A DNA stretch of 64,000 nucleotides, taken from contig CAVYAT010000001.1 in assembly GCA_963766605.1 (NCBI GenBank), forward strand, positions 868,001 to 932,000. Direction: 5' to 3'. This DNA is from AC-49 sp963766605 (lineage in GTDB: Bacteria; Actinomycetota; Thermoleophilia; Solirubrobacterales; Solirubrobacteraceae). This document shows positions 34,724 through 42,680 of the stretch, piece after piece; within the stretch, counting starts at the first letter, position 1; each line of letters starts with the position of its first letter. The position numbers and the translations under genes were made by a program. The notes beneath the pieces were generated by a model. The model had not been told where the DNA came from, ran no database searches, and saw only the letters and a program-made list of their open reading frames with translations.

Positions 34724-35034
34724 GCACGACCGCCGATTCGACGTTCGCCGCGCTGGCCCAGCCACTGCTCGAGCTGCCCGGCGTCACCGAGGGAACCGGC
34801 TTTGGCGCCAATGCCGGGCTGCGCGTCAACGGCAAGATCTTCGCGATGCTCGGAGACGGCGGGATGGTGGTCAAGCTGCCCGCGGCGCGGTGCCTCGAGC
34901 TCGTCGCCGAGGGCCACTCGCGCCCGTTCACGGCCGGTAAGGGCCGGCCGATGCGCGAGTGGGTCGTCGTGGCCCCTGCGGGCGGCGACTGGCCGGCGCT
35001 GGCGCGCGAGGCGCTGGCGTTCGTCGGCCGCTGA
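34720..35034 (+). CDS. TfoX N-terminal/YjbR-like small protein
   Basis: 104 residues. Sequence EGTGFGANAGLRVNGKIFAMLGDGGMVVKLPAARCLELVAEG followed by MREWVVVAPAGGDWPALAREALAFV matches the MmcQ/YjbR and TfoX-N superfamily (G-x-x-x-x-V-x-G-K-x-F, then K-L-P). Members bind DNA or act as small interaction modules. Translationally coupled to the allantoinase gene by ATGA overlap, although a functional link is not obvious. Confidence 0.75.
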   Translation: MSTTADSTFAALAQPLLELPGVTEGTGFGANAGLRVNGKIFAMLGDGGMVVKLPAARCLELVAEGHSRPFTAGKGRPMREWVVVAPAGGDWPALAREALAFVGR

Positions 35035-35039
35035 TCAGA

Positions 35040-35432
35040 TCAACAGGGGCCGCGCTCGTGCCACAGCCCGAGGCGCAGCGCCTTCGGGATCGTGCACAGC
35101 GAGCCGTCGTCGCCGATGTCGTGCCAGACGTGACCGGCCAGCTTGCGGAACGACTCCGGCTGGTCGTCGGTCTCCTTGAAGCGCGGATCGGGCATGTCAG
35201 CCGCGGCGTAGAGCGTCGTACCGCAGCGCCCGTAGAAGGTCGTCCCCGCCACCGGGCCCGACGAGTGGTGATGGTGGATCGCGAAGTACGCGGCCTTCAG
35301 CGCCGGCTTTACCCCGGCGGTCACGTGCAGGTTGACGCAGGCCGACGAGGCGCCGGCCGGGGCGCCCGCGGTCGCGAGGGCTGTGGCGACCGCCGCGGCG
35401 CCGGCGGCGAGCAGGGCGAGGCGCGTGCGCAT
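35040..35432 (-). CDS. small secreted protein
   Basis: 130 residues from ATG 35432 with signal peptide RLALLAAGAAAVATALATAGAPAGASSA. The mature protein has four cysteines and a run of four histidines (AIHHHHSSG) that could bind metal, followed by GTTFYGRCGTTLYAAADMP. No known domain recognised. Convergent with the TfoX-like gene and transcribed in the same direction as the following propeller gene. Function unknown. Confidence 0.65.
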   Translation of the reverse strand: MRTRLALLAAGAAAVATALATAGAPAGASSACVNLHVTAGVKPALKAAYFAIHHHHSSGPVAGTTFYGRCGTTLYAAADMPDPRFKETDDQPESFRKLAGHVWHDIGDDGSLCTIPKALRLGLWHERGPC

Positions 35433-35457
35433 GGCGAGACGGTAGCGCAGATGCGGC

Positions 35458-37164
35458 TCAGTGGCGCACGATTTTGAACGCGACCAGCGGCGCGCTGAGG
35501 TGCTCGTTCGGCGAGGTCGCCCTGATCGCCGCGACGTAGCGGCCGACCGGTAGCGCCCGGCCACCAAGCCGGCCGGAGAAGGCGAGCCGACTGAGGCCGC
35601 GTCGTGCGGTCAGCCGCAACGTCCCGCGTGTCGTACCCACGCGCCGCGTGCCCCGCACCGAGATCGTGATCGTCACGTTCGCCGCGTGCGACAGGCGGAA
35701 GCGGATCGTCGTGCCGCGACGGTTCGCCCGTGCGGGCGCCGCGCCGTGGTGGACCGAGCGAACGATCGGTGCGACCGCGAACGTCGACGGGGTCACCTGC
35801 TCGGACGCGATGCCCAGCCGCGCGTCGCCGCGCGCGTACTGCGCCACGCCGTCGCGATCCTCGGCGACGACGTAGACGCGGTCGCCGTCCGGGGTGACGA
35901 TCGTGTCTCCGGTCGGGTGGGTGATCGTCGTGGCGAACGTGCAGGCGGTGCCGGTCGAGCCCAGGCAGCCGGTCGGCGTGAGCGTTCCGTCGCCGGAGCG
36001 ATCGAAGCTGATCACGTTGGCCTGCGTGTCCCCCACGTAGACGTTGGCGTTGTCGGGGCTGACGGCGACGCTGATCGGCGTCGCCAGGTCGGAATCGGCC
36101 GTGCAGCCGTCGGTACCGGCGCTCAGGCTCAGGCAGCTCGTCTGCTTGAGCGTGCCGTCGGTCGCGCGCGCGAAGGTGACCAGCGTGTGGCTGTCGGCGC
36201 CGACGGCGTAGACCGAGGAGCCGTCCGGGCTGATCGCCAGGCCGCTGACGTGGGCCAGACCGTGACCGCTGACGCAGCCGGCCGGAGCAGGGTCGGCCTG
36301 CGTGACGCACGCGACCTGCGTCAGCGCGCCGTCGGCTGCGCGGGCAAAGCCGACGACCGAGCCGTCCGACGAGCCGGCGTACACGCTCGTCCCGTCGGCG
36401 CTCACAACGATCGCGTCCTCGTCGTGGACCGGGGCCTTGGTGCAGGTGTCGCTGGCGTCCGAGTCCACGCACCCGCGGAAGGTCAGCGCGCCCGCGGTCG
36501 TGTTCTGCGTCGGGTCGGCGACATCGCGAGCGACCATGGTCGGGACCGGTGGGGAGACGATCGTGCTGGGCGATATGGCGACGGGCGCCGGCAGCGGCGC
36601 GACGTCGAACCACGCGATCCCGTCCTGCGTCGCGGCGTAGAGCTGGGCGTTGTCCGGGGTCATCGCGACACGCAGCGGATGGGTCAGGCCGTGCGCGACC
36701 CCGCAGCCCGGGGTCGGGAACTCTGAGACGCAGTTGAAGGCGACGATGTTGATCGCCGCGACGATCGCGCTGTTCGCCGCGCCGGCGACGTAGACCTGGT
36801 TCTGGCCGACCCCGGCGAAGCCCTCGGGGTCGTCGATCACCGCGCCCGGGCGGATGAAGCAGTTGATCGGGCCATCGCCCTCGCAGCCGAAGTAGCTCAG
36901 CGGCGTGATCGAGTTGAAGCCGCTGAGCGTGTTCGTGCTCGCGCTCGTGATCCCGACGGTGATGCCCGTCGTGGCGCGGCTGCCGATGTCGGTCGGATCG
37001 GCGACGCCCGGGTTGACGCTGCACGGCGGCAGCGCGGTCGCCTCGGACTGCACGCACGACGAGAAGGTCAGGCCGGTGTCGGCCGACGCGACGGCGCCGC
37101 CGAGCGCGAGCACGGCCGAAACCAGGGCGCCGAGCACCATGAACCTGACCATTGGGGTGAGCAT
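35458..37164 (-). CDS. secreted lactonase/NHL-like beta-propeller protein
   Basis: 568 residues. Signal peptide (FMVLGALVSAVLALGGAVASA) and repeated blades ending in ISPDGSSVYAVG, VSPDNANVYVGD, VTPDGDRVYVVAEDRDG and MTPDNAQLYAAT, the S-P-D-G-x-x-V-Y-V signature of the 6-phosphogluconolactonase-like seven-blade propeller. Each blade also carries a Cys pair (LTQVACVTQ, LKQTSCLSL, LTPTGCLGS). The C-terminal ~100 residues form an Arg-rich beta module (RFRLSHAANVTITISVRG, LSRLAFSGRLGGRALPVGRYVA) seen in other secreted proteins of this window. Extracellular; ligand unknown. Confidence 0.85.
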   Translation of the reverse strand: MLTPMVRFMVLGALVSAVLALGGAVASADTGLTFSSCVQSEATALPPCSVNPGVADPTDIGSRATTGITVGITSASTNTLSGFNSITPLSYFGCEGDGPINCFIRPGAVIDDPEGFAGVGQNQVYVAGAANSAIVAAINIVAFNCVSEFPTPGCGVAHGLTHPLRVAMTPDNAQLYAATQDGIAWFDVAPLPAPVAISPSTIVSPPVPTMVARDVADPTQNTTAGALTFRGCVDSDASDTCTKAPVHDEDAIVVSADGTSVYAGSSDGSVVGFARAADGALTQVACVTQADPAPAGCVSGHGLAHVSGLAISPDGSSVYAVGADSHTLVTFARATDGTLKQTSCLSLSAGTDGCTADSDLATPISVAVSPDNANVYVGDTQANVISFDRSGDGTLTPTGCLGSTGTACTFATTITHPTGDTIVTPDGDRVYVVAEDRDGVAQYARGDARLGIASEQVTPSTFAVAPIVRSVHHGAAPARANRRGTTIRFRLSHAANVTITISVRGTRRVGTTRGTLRLTARRGLSRLAFSGRLGGRALPVGRYVAAIRATSPNEHLSAPLVAFKIVRH

Positions 37165-37223
37165 ACAAACGTCAACGACCGTTGCCCCTCGATGTTTCGC
37201 GGATCGCGCAACGCGCGACCAGG

Positions 37224-37622
37224 TCAGCTGAGGTCGTTGACACGCAGCGAGACGACCAGGCCGTCACGCAGGCGCCACGTCCAGATCACGTTGCGGCTGA
37301 CCTCGACGTCGCCGGCGGTGCTGACGAGGCGACCGAACACGACGACGCTCCCGGTCGCGGCGCGGAAGTCGTCGGTATAGGCGGTCAGCGTGTCCCAGAC
37401 GCCGGCTACGTCGGCGAAGTAGCGCTTCAGCCCCTCGGCCCCCCGGTAGGGCTCCTCGACTTCGGCGACCGCAGCGGTCGGCCCGCCGAGCAGCACGGCG
37501 TCGGGGGCGATGACCGCAACGATCGCGTCCAGATCCCGACGCGCGAACGCGTCGTAGACCGACTTCACGATCGCCACGTCGTCCGCTGCCCGGCCGGACA
37601 TGCCGTACTGCCATCCCGACAT
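37224..37622 (-). CDS. SnoaL-like / SgcJ-EcaC family NTF2-fold protein
   Basis: 132 residues. VAIVKSVYDAFARRDLDAIVAVIAPDAVLL is the canonical opening of SnoaL-like proteins, followed by PYRGAEGLKRYFADVAGVWDTL and a strand-rich C-terminus VIWTWRLRDGLVVSLRVN. Probably a small-molecule-binding protein or isomerase. Separated by a 166-bp gap from the SDR gene upstream on the same strand; an inverted repeat lies in that gap. Confidence 0.8.
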   Translation of the reverse strand: MSGWQYGMSGRAADDVAIVKSVYDAFARRDLDAIVAVIAPDAVLLGGPTAAVAEVEEPYRGAEGLKRYFADVAGVWDTLTAYTDDFRAATGSVVVFGRLVSTAGDVEVSRNVIWTWRLRDGLVVSLRVNDLS

Positions 37623-37681
37623 TGGCCCTCAGCATGTCGTTTCGGCCAGACGGCGCGCCGCGTGACCCCCGGCCGCGTGAT

Positions 37682-37699
37682 CGTCAAGACCGCTTGACG
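37682..37699. repeat. short inverted repeat
   Basis: CGTCAAG (37682-37688), ACCG, CTTGACG (37693-37699), a perfect 7-bp stem. It lies 60 bp upstream of the minus-strand SnoaL-like gene and about 90 bp downstream of the SDR stop, so it may be a terminator for the SDR or an operator for the SnoaL gene. Confidence 0.3.
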
Positions 37700-37788
37700 G
37701 TCAGCCGGGCGACCCTCGCGGTGGCGGGCCAGGATCGTCACGTCAGGCGGTCGAGCTGACGATCGTCCGGCTGACGCGCCGGCCGGCG

Positions 37789-38550
37789 TTACGTTCGGGC
37801 GGCCTGCGGCTGGGCGGCGAACCATGTCTCGAAATCGATCGTCCCGACGCGGGCGCCGGCGCCGGGCGTGAGCTCGTCGCCGGCGAGCTCCGTGCCGAAG
37901 TAGCGCGCGTGCGGGTCCGAGATGACGGTCCGCTCGTCCCCGGTGGCGGCGAACAGGCGACGCGCCCAGGCATCGATGCCCAGCGCCTCGGGCCCACCGA
38001 GCTCGACGCGGCCATTGACCGGCGCGCCGGTCGCCAGCTCGGCGACGGTCGCGGCGACGTCGTCAATGGCGACGAGCGCCATCAACCCGTCCGACAGCCG
38101 GACCCTGCCCCCCTCGGCCCCCGCCTCGACGATCTGGGGGAGAAATTCGAGGAACTGCGTTGCGCGCAGAATGGTGTAGGGGACGGCGCCGGCCTGGACC
38201 TCGGACTCCTGGGCGACCTTCGCGCGCAGATAGCCGCTCTCGGGCAGCCGGTCGGCACCGACGATCGTCAGGGCGACATGGTGGCCGACGCCGGCTTCGC
38301 GCTCCGCCGCCAGCACGTTGCGCGTCGAGGTGGTGAAGAACTCGCGCACCGCATCGTCGTCCCAGATCGGCGCATTGGCGACGTCGATGACGACGTCGGC
38401 GCCCACCATCACATCCGCCAGACCCTCGCCGGTGATGCTGTCGACGCCCGTCGCGGGCGAAGCGGGCACCGCGTCGTGCCCCTGTGCGATGAGCCGGTGC
38501 ACGACGTTGCCGCCGACGCGTCCGCTCCCTCCGATGACCACGATCTTCAT
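37789..38550 (-). CDS. NmrA-like atypical SDR / NAD(P)H-binding epimerase
   Basis: 253 residues. N-terminal NADP-binding GGSGRVGGNVVHRLIAQGHD, then VVIDVANAPIWDD, VGHHVALTIVGADRLPESGYLRAKVAQE (YxxxK-like Y-L-R-A-K), PYTILRATQFLEFLPQIV and VAIDDVAATVAEL. This is the NmrA/HSCARG-like atypical SDR type. ECF41-type sigma factors are known to be encoded beside such epimerase/oxidoreductase genes. Coupled by a 4-bp overlap to the small protein upstream, and both lie behind a promoter-like site of the same type as the sigma-factor operon. Confidence 0.88.
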   Translation of the reverse strand: MKIVVIGGSGRVGGNVVHRLIAQGHDAVPASPATGVDSITGEGLADVMVGADVVIDVANAPIWDDDAVREFFTTSTRNVLAAEREAGVGHHVALTIVGADRLPESGYLRAKVAQESEVQAGAVPYTILRATQFLEFLPQIVEAGAEGGRVRLSDGLMALVAIDDVAATVAELATGAPVNGRVELGGPEALGIDAWARRLFAATGDERTVISDPHARYFGTELAGDELTPGAGARVGTIDFETWFAAQPQAART

Positions 38551-38756
38551 GACGTCCGCCTGATTGGCGATAGCGGATCCAGCGCGAGCGGACCGGTGAG
38601 CTGGGTTGGGGGTGTTTCGGGACCGAGGGCGCCGAGCGGCTCCAGCGCCAGCGGATCGGGGACCCGGTCGGCGGGGCCGGTGCGCGTCTCACGGCCGGCG
38701 CGCGTTCCGACCTGCTGCCGGACGAATCCCTCGAGTCGGGACTGCGAACTGCTCAT
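38547..38756 (-). CDS. small hypothetical protein heading the SDR operon
   Basis: 69 residues, Arg/Pro/Leu-rich, with a repeated LALEPLGALGPE / LALDPLSPI phrase and no recognised domain. A good Shine-Dalgarno GAGAGGA lies 7 bp before the ATG, and the stop overlaps the SDR start (ATGA), so it is very likely translated. The repeated L-A-L-x-P-L motif may be a linear interaction element. It begins 52 bp downstream of a promoter-like site on the minus strand. Confidence 0.65.
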   Translation of the reverse strand: MSSSQSRLEGFVRQQVGTRAGRETRTGPADRVPDPLALEPLGALGPETPPTQLTGPLALDPLSPIRRTS

Positions 38757-38808
38757 CGTGATCCTCTCGCTGGTTTGGAGTGGCTGGATCGCCACTCGTC
38801 ACAGAGGT

Positions 38809-38837
38809 AGGACCGGACAGCGCGCCATCTCGTGACA
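38809..38837 (-). promoter_or_regulatory. ECF41-like promoter for small protein-SDR operon
   Basis: Read on the minus strand: TGTCACG (38837-38831), 15 nt, CGGTCCT (38815-38809), then 52 bp to the ATG of the small protein. The -35 TGTCAC matches the known ECF41/SigJ promoter element (GTCACA with a -10 of CGTC type), and the -10 block is shared with two other sites in this region. Activity is inferred from sequence only. Confidence 0.6.
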
Positions 38838-38872
38838 CGACTGGCGTGACAAGCGCGCGGCGCGTCGGCGCG

Positions 38873-38899
38873 TGTCACAAGGCTGCGCCCGCCCGGTCT
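38873..38899 (+). promoter_or_regulatory. ECF41-like promoter for sigma factor-peroxidase operon
   Basis: TGTCACA (38873-38879), 14 nt, CGGTCT (38894-38899). Faces the membrane protein-sigma factor-peroxidase genes and lies back to back with the minus-strand site at 38809-38837. It would place the sigma factor under its own control, as is usual for ECF factors. The transcript would have a leader of about 150 nt containing one very short reading frame. Confidence 0.6.
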
Positions 38900-38907
38900 C
38901 GTTGGCA

Positions 38908-39009
38908 TGTCCGAGATCAGAGTCATCGTCGTCAGCGCCGAGGAGGCCGACTTCGGAGTCGCCGCTCGCGGCGTACTGAGACCCACTGGGCATCGACTAG
39001 GGATCTGAC
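38908..39009 (+). CDS. possible 33-residue leader peptide or remnant
   Basis: ATG to TGA reading MSEIRVIVVSAEEADFGVAA and ending RPTGHRLGI. The first half resembles the start of a response-regulator receiver domain, so it may be a truncated remnant. It begins only 8 bp after the proposed -10 element and lacks a Shine-Dalgarno, so a leaderless peptide or a chance frame are both possible. Low support. Confidence 0.2.
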
Positions 39010-39059
39010 GAGGGACTTCCCCTGACGAGAGGGCGCGGGCGGCGGAGCAGGCTCGCGCC

Positions 39060-39398
39060 ATGTCCTCCACCACCCTCATCAAGCCACCGCCGCCGCCCGC
39101 CGCCGACCCGCCGCCGACGTTCGGCGAGCTGCTCTGGCAGATCCTGCCGCTGATCGGCGTCGTCGCCGTGGCGGGTCCTCCTGTCGTCCTCCTCATCGGG
39201 CCGCTGCTGCTGGGTGTGCTGATGCTGATCGGACCGTTCGCGCTCATCGCGACGCTGGTGCTCGTCGTGGTTGTCGCGGTCGTGCTCGCGGCGGCTCTCG
39301 TCGAGGTCGGCCGGGCGATTGCCGCCACGCCGGCCACGCTCGCTCGCCATGTCCGCACGCGCCGCGTCGGCGTCGAGCCAAGGCTTGGTGCGAAATGA
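39060..39398 (+). CDS. small two-to-three helix membrane protein
   Basis: 112 residues. Pro-rich cytoplasmic-like N-terminus (KPPPPPAADPPP), then LLWQILPLIGVVAVAGPPVVLLIGPLLLGVLMLIGPFALIATLVLVVVVAVVLAAALV, enough for three membrane helices with Gly-Pro kinks. The basic C-terminus follows. It is the first gene of the putative ECF operon and is coupled by ATGA overlap to the sigma factor, so it may act as its membrane partner or sensor. No anti-sigma motif is recognisable. Confidence 0.65.
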   Translation: MSSTTLIKPPPPPAADPPPTFGELLWQILPLIGVVAVAGPPVVLLIGPLLLGVLMLIGPFALIATLVLVVVVAVVLAAALVEVGRAIAATPATLARHVRTRRVGVEPRLGAK

Positions 39399-40048
39399 GC
39401 ACGCAGACCGCCCTTGGGTTCTCGGGCCCGGTGTCCGACGCCGACGCCGCGTCGTTTCACGCCGTCCGTTCGCGGCTCTTCGGCATCGCCTACCGGGTGC
39501 TCGGGGACGCCACCGAGGCCGACGACATCGTGCAGGACACCTGGATCCGCTGGCAGACCACGGACCGTAGCCACGTCCGCAATCCCGGCGCGTTCCTGGC
39601 CACCACGACCAGGCACCTCGCGATCCACGTGATCCAGTCCGCGCGCGCCCGCCGTGAGACGCCGGTCGGACCGCAGCTCGTCGAGTGGATGGAGGTCGGT
39701 AGGGACCCGGAGTCCGATGTCGAGCGCCGCGAGGCCCTGATGATCGCGATCCGAGCGCTCCTGGAGACGCTGTCGCCCGCCGAGCGGGCCGCGTATCTCC
39801 TGCGCGAAGCGTTCAGCTACCGCTACCGGGAGCTTGCGGCCGTGCTCGGGCTCAGCGAGGCGAACGCCCGCCAACTCGTGACCCGCGCCCGCCGCCACGT
39901 CTCCGGCGAACGCCGCAATCCGATCAGTGACGCTGACCAGCGGCGCATGACCGACGCGTTTGTCGCCGCTGCGCAGACCGGCGATCTCGACGCGCTCGAG
40001 CAGTTCCTCGCGCGCGACGCGAACCTCACGATGGCGAGTGCGGCATGA
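39395..40048 (+). CDS. ECF sigma factor, ECF41/SigJ-like with truncated C-terminal extension
   Basis: 217 residues. Region 2 (RLFGIAYRVLGDATEADDIVQDTWIRW) and region 4 (LSPAERAAYLLREAFSYRYRELAAVLGLSEANARQLVTRARRHV) are complete and clearly ECF41/SigJ-like. Typical members are near 290 residues because a SnoaL-like C-terminal domain regulates activity. Here only its first helix remains (DAFVAAAQTGDLDALEQFLARDANL) before the stop, which overlaps the peroxidase ATG (ATGA). The loss of the DGGG-containing part suggests altered regulation. It should direct RNA polymerase to promoters like those marked nearby. Confidence 0.85.
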   Translation: MSTQTALGFSGPVSDADAASFHAVRSRLFGIAYRVLGDATEADDIVQDTWIRWQTTDRSHVRNPGAFLATTTRHLAIHVIQSARARRETPVGPQLVEWMEVGRDPESDVERREALMIAIRALLETLSPAERAAYLLREAFSYRYRELAAVLGLSEANARQLVTRARRHVSGERRNPISDADQRRMTDAFVAAAQTGDLDALEQFLARDANLTMASAA

Positions 40049-41349
40049 GTCAGCACGTCGCATCCATCTCCTGCGAGCACTACCGCGCGCTGTTCGAGGA
40101 CCTGCCGGCCCTTCAGGTCGATGAGGAGGCACTGCACGGGCTGGGTCGTCCGGGCGGAGTCTGCGATCTTGGCGGCGGCTTCGCCGACGACGATGAGTCC
40201 TGTGTCGCGGCGGTGTGGCCGTTCTTCGGGCAGTTCGTCGCACATGACATCACCGCCGATCGTTCACCGGTCGGACGGCGCGTCGACCCCGCAGCGCTTC
40301 GCAACGCTCGCGCCCCCAGGGCCAACCTCGAGAGCCTGTACGGCGAGGGGCCGGCCGGTTCGCCTCACATGTACCGCAGGGACGACCCGGCCAAGCTGCT
40401 GCTGTCGCGCGGCGGACGCGACGTTCCGCGAAACCACGAAGGCATCGCCCTTATCGGCGATCCACGCAACGACGTCCAGCTGTTCACCAGCCAGATGTCG
40501 GTGGCGTTCATCAACCTGCACAATCGGCTGGTCGATTGCCTTCGCGGGGACGCGGTTGGGGAGGAGACCGTGTTCCGGGAAGCGCGGCGGGCAGCCACCT
40601 GGCACTACCAGCACGTCATCCTGCGCGAGTTCCTGCCGTGTGTCATCGGCGCGGATCTGACGGCCGAGCTGCTCGACGGAGGGCCGCAGCTGTATCGCAT
40701 CGACGGCGACCCCTACATCCCCGTCGAGTTCGCCGACGCCGCGTATCGCTACGGCCATGCCCAGATCCGCGACCGCTATCAGGTCAACAAGCACTTCGGC
40801 CCGTGCCCGGTGTTCCCGACGCTCATGGGCTTCGGGGCGGTCCCGCCCGCGCACACGGTCGACTGGACCCTTCAGATCGACGTTGAGGGCCACGCGCCGG
40901 CGCAGCGTGCCAAGCGCATCGATTTTCGGCTTCCGGCCTCCCTGATCTCGCTACCGACCGAGGTCTCCGGATCGCAACCGGGCACCGATTACGCCTCGCT
41001 GGCGAACCGCGATCTGCAGCGCGGCCAGGCCGTCGGACTCGCCTCCGGCGAGGCCATCGCCGGCCGCCTTGGCGTGCCCGCGTTGAGCGCCGAGCAGGTC
41101 GGTCTCGCCGAACGCGGGTGGGATGGACCGACGCCCTTGTGGCTCTACGTCCTCAAGGAGGCCGACGTGCTTCACGACGGTGACCAGTTGGGTCCGGTGG
41201 GAGGGCGGATCGTGGGCGAGGTGCTGGTCGGCATCGTCGACGCCGATGCGCAGTCCTTCCGATCGGTCGACCCCGCGTGGATGCCGACGCTCCCGGCCCG
41301 CCGCGCCGGCGCATTCGGGCTCGCCGACATCCTGGTCCCTGTCCATTGA
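40045..41349 (+). CDS. animal-type haem peroxidase family protein
   Basis: 434 residues. Haem peroxidase of the myeloperoxidase/PXDN superfamily in bacterial form. The distal His67 with Asp68 is in FFGQFVAHDIT. The catalytic-Arg region is GDPRNDVQLFTSQMSVAFINLHNRLVD, and the proximal His238 is in AAYRYGHAQIRDRY. The C-terminal third has NRDLQRGQAVGLASGEAIA, also typical. No signal peptide, so cytoplasmic. It would oxidise halides or organic substrates with peroxide. Coupled both to the sigma factor upstream (4-bp overlap) and to the next gene (1-bp overlap). Confidence 0.88.
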   Translation: MSQHVASISCEHYRALFEDLPALQVDEEALHGLGRPGGVCDLGGGFADDDESCVAAVWPFFGQFVAHDITADRSPVGRRVDPAALRNARAPRANLESLYGEGPAGSPHMYRRDDPAKLLLSRGGRDVPRNHEGIALIGDPRNDVQLFTSQMSVAFINLHNRLVDCLRGDAVGEETVFREARRAATWHYQHVILREFLPCVIGADLTAELLDGGPQLYRIDGDPYIPVEFADAAYRYGHAQIRDRYQVNKHFGPCPVFPTLMGFGAVPPAHTVDWTLQIDVEGHAPAQRAKRIDFRLPASLISLPTEVSGSQPGTDYASLANRDLQRGQAVGLASGEAIAGRLGVPALSAEQVGLAERGWDGPTPLWLYVLKEADVLHDGDQLGPVGGRIVGEVLVGIVDADAQSFRSVDPAWMPTLPARRAGAFGLADILVPVH

Positions 41350-41876
41350 TGATCACCATGACCGCTCAACCCACCGAGCTCTTTCCGGCGTGGGCAGCCG
41401 CGCAGCACATCGCCGGGCGCCACGCCACGGGCCCGCTGCCGTCGGTCGCGGCGCTCCGCGGCGCCGGGTTGCTGCCGCGCGATCGCGCCGCGCGAATCGC
41501 CGCGTGGTACACCGGCCCGCCCGTGTCGGGCGAGGGCAACGCGAGAGTCGCCTACGACGCCGCGGCGCTCTGCGACGACCTGCGCCAGCGAGCGACGATG
41601 ATGCTGCGGTCGGCAGCGGCCGACCCGCCGCATCCCGTGCTGTCCAACGCGACGATCGATCGGCTGCGCACGGTTCATGACGTGCTCGGCCACGCGGCGC
41701 TTGGTCTTGGCTTCGACCTGCAGTCTGAGTACGCCGCATGGGTCTACTGCCGAGCGTTGTTCTCGCCGACCGCGAGGCCGGCTGCGTTCTGCGAGATGGT
41801 CGGGGCGGTCACGGCGTACGTGGTCACCGGGACCGAGCCCGCGCTTCGTGCCGACCTCCCGCCGGCCGGGCTGTGA
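41349..41876 (+). CDS. HDxxGH-motif protein, putative metal-binding
   Basis: 175 residues from ATG 41349, which shares one base with the peroxidase stop (ATG 41358 also in frame). The central segment TVHDVLGHAALGLGFDLQSEYAAW (His110, His115, Glu127) resembles a HDxxGH...E motif seen in uncharacterised bacterial and phage proteins and could bind a metal. Helical overall, no signal peptide or membrane helix. It forms the end of the sigma-peroxidase operon and may be a partner or substrate enzyme for the peroxidase. Function not known. Confidence 0.65.
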   Translation: MITMTAQPTELFPAWAAAQHIAGRHATGPLPSVAALRGAGLLPRDRAARIAAWYTGPPVSGEGNARVAYDAAALCDDLRQRATMMLRSAAADPPHPVLSNATIDRLRTVHDVLGHAALGLGFDLQSEYAAWVYCRALFSPTARPAAFCEMVGAVTAYVVTGTEPALRADLPPAGL

Positions 41877-41882
41877 GCGCGG

Positions 41883-41910
41883 TGTCACAAGTCTCGTCGC
41901 CACGCGGTCT
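41883..41910 (+). promoter_or_regulatory. ECF41-like promoter for alpha/beta hydrolase
   Basis: TGTCACA (41883-41889), 15 nt, CGGTCT (41905-41910), 36 bp before the ATG of the hydrolase at 41947. It shares TGTCACAAG and the CGGTCTTCG/CGGTCTCG block with the site at 38873, indicating control by the same sigma factor. Confidence 0.6.
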
Positions 41911-41946
41911 TCGCTGGTGCCCAACCAATCGGAAAGGACAGCTCTC

Positions 41947-42663
41947 ATGTCATGCACGATCGTTCTCGTCCACGGTGCCTTCGCTGAGTCGGCGAGTTGG
42001 GACCAGGTGATCGATCCGTTGGTGGCCGAAGGTCACCGGGTGATCGCGGCGGCGAACCCGCTGCGCGGCCTCGCGTCCGACGCCGCCGCGATCAGCGACC
42101 TGGTCCGCACGATCGAAGGCCCGGTCATCCTCGTCGCCCACTCCTACGGTGGCGCGGTGATCTCGAACGTCGATCCCGACGCCGGGGAGATCGCCGGGCT
42201 CGTCTACGTCAACGCGTTCGCGCCGGAGCCCGGTGAGAACTGCTTCGGGCTTGCCGCCTCGTTCCCGGGCAGCATGCTGGGCGAGGAGACGGTGCACCCG
42301 GTCCCGCGCCAGGACGGTACGACCGACCTCTACGTCGCTTCGGACAACTTCCACGACGTGTTCTGCCAGGACGTCCCCGCGCCGCAGGCGGCACTGATGG
42401 CTGCGACGCAGCGCCCCGCAACGCAGGAGGCGCTCGTCGAACCGTCAGGCGAGCGGTCGCTGTGGCAGGACGTGCCGTCGTGGTTCCTCATCGGCGAAGA
42501 GGACCGGATCATCCCGCCGGACCTCCAGCGCCACATGGCCTTCCGCGCCCGCGCGCAGCGTACGGTCGCCATCGAAGGCGCGTCGCACGCGATGCCCGTC
42601 TCGCGTCCCGACGCGACGGTGCACCCGATCCTCGAGGCCGCCGCCCTGCGAGTGGCTGCGTAG
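41947..42663 (+). CDS. alpha/beta hydrolase (esterase/MenH-PIR7B type)
   Basis: 238 residues. TIVLVHGAFAESASWDQVI gives the oxyanion HGAF motif, the nucleophile Ser is in LVAHSYGGAVISN, the acid region is FLIGEEDRIIPPDLQRHMA, and the catalytic His is in EGASHAMPVSRPDA. Similar proteins are salicylate-esterase-like or chloroperoxidase-like hydrolases, often induced with oxidative stress genes. GGAAAGGA lies upstream of the ATG. It is the last member of the predicted ECF regulon and is followed by a strong terminator. Confidence 0.9.
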   Translation: MSCTIVLVHGAFAESASWDQVIDPLVAEGHRVIAAANPLRGLASDAAAISDLVRTIEGPVILVAHSYGGAVISNVDPDAGEIAGLVYVNAFAPEPGENCFGLAASFPGSMLGEETVHPVPRQDGTTDLYVASDNFHDVFCQDVPAPQAALMAATQRPATQEALVEPSGERSLWQDVPSWFLIGEEDRIIPPDLQRHMAFRARAQRTVAIEGASHAMPVSRPDATVHPILEAAALRVAA

Positions 42664-42680
42664 GCCCCGGCGAGCGGCCG

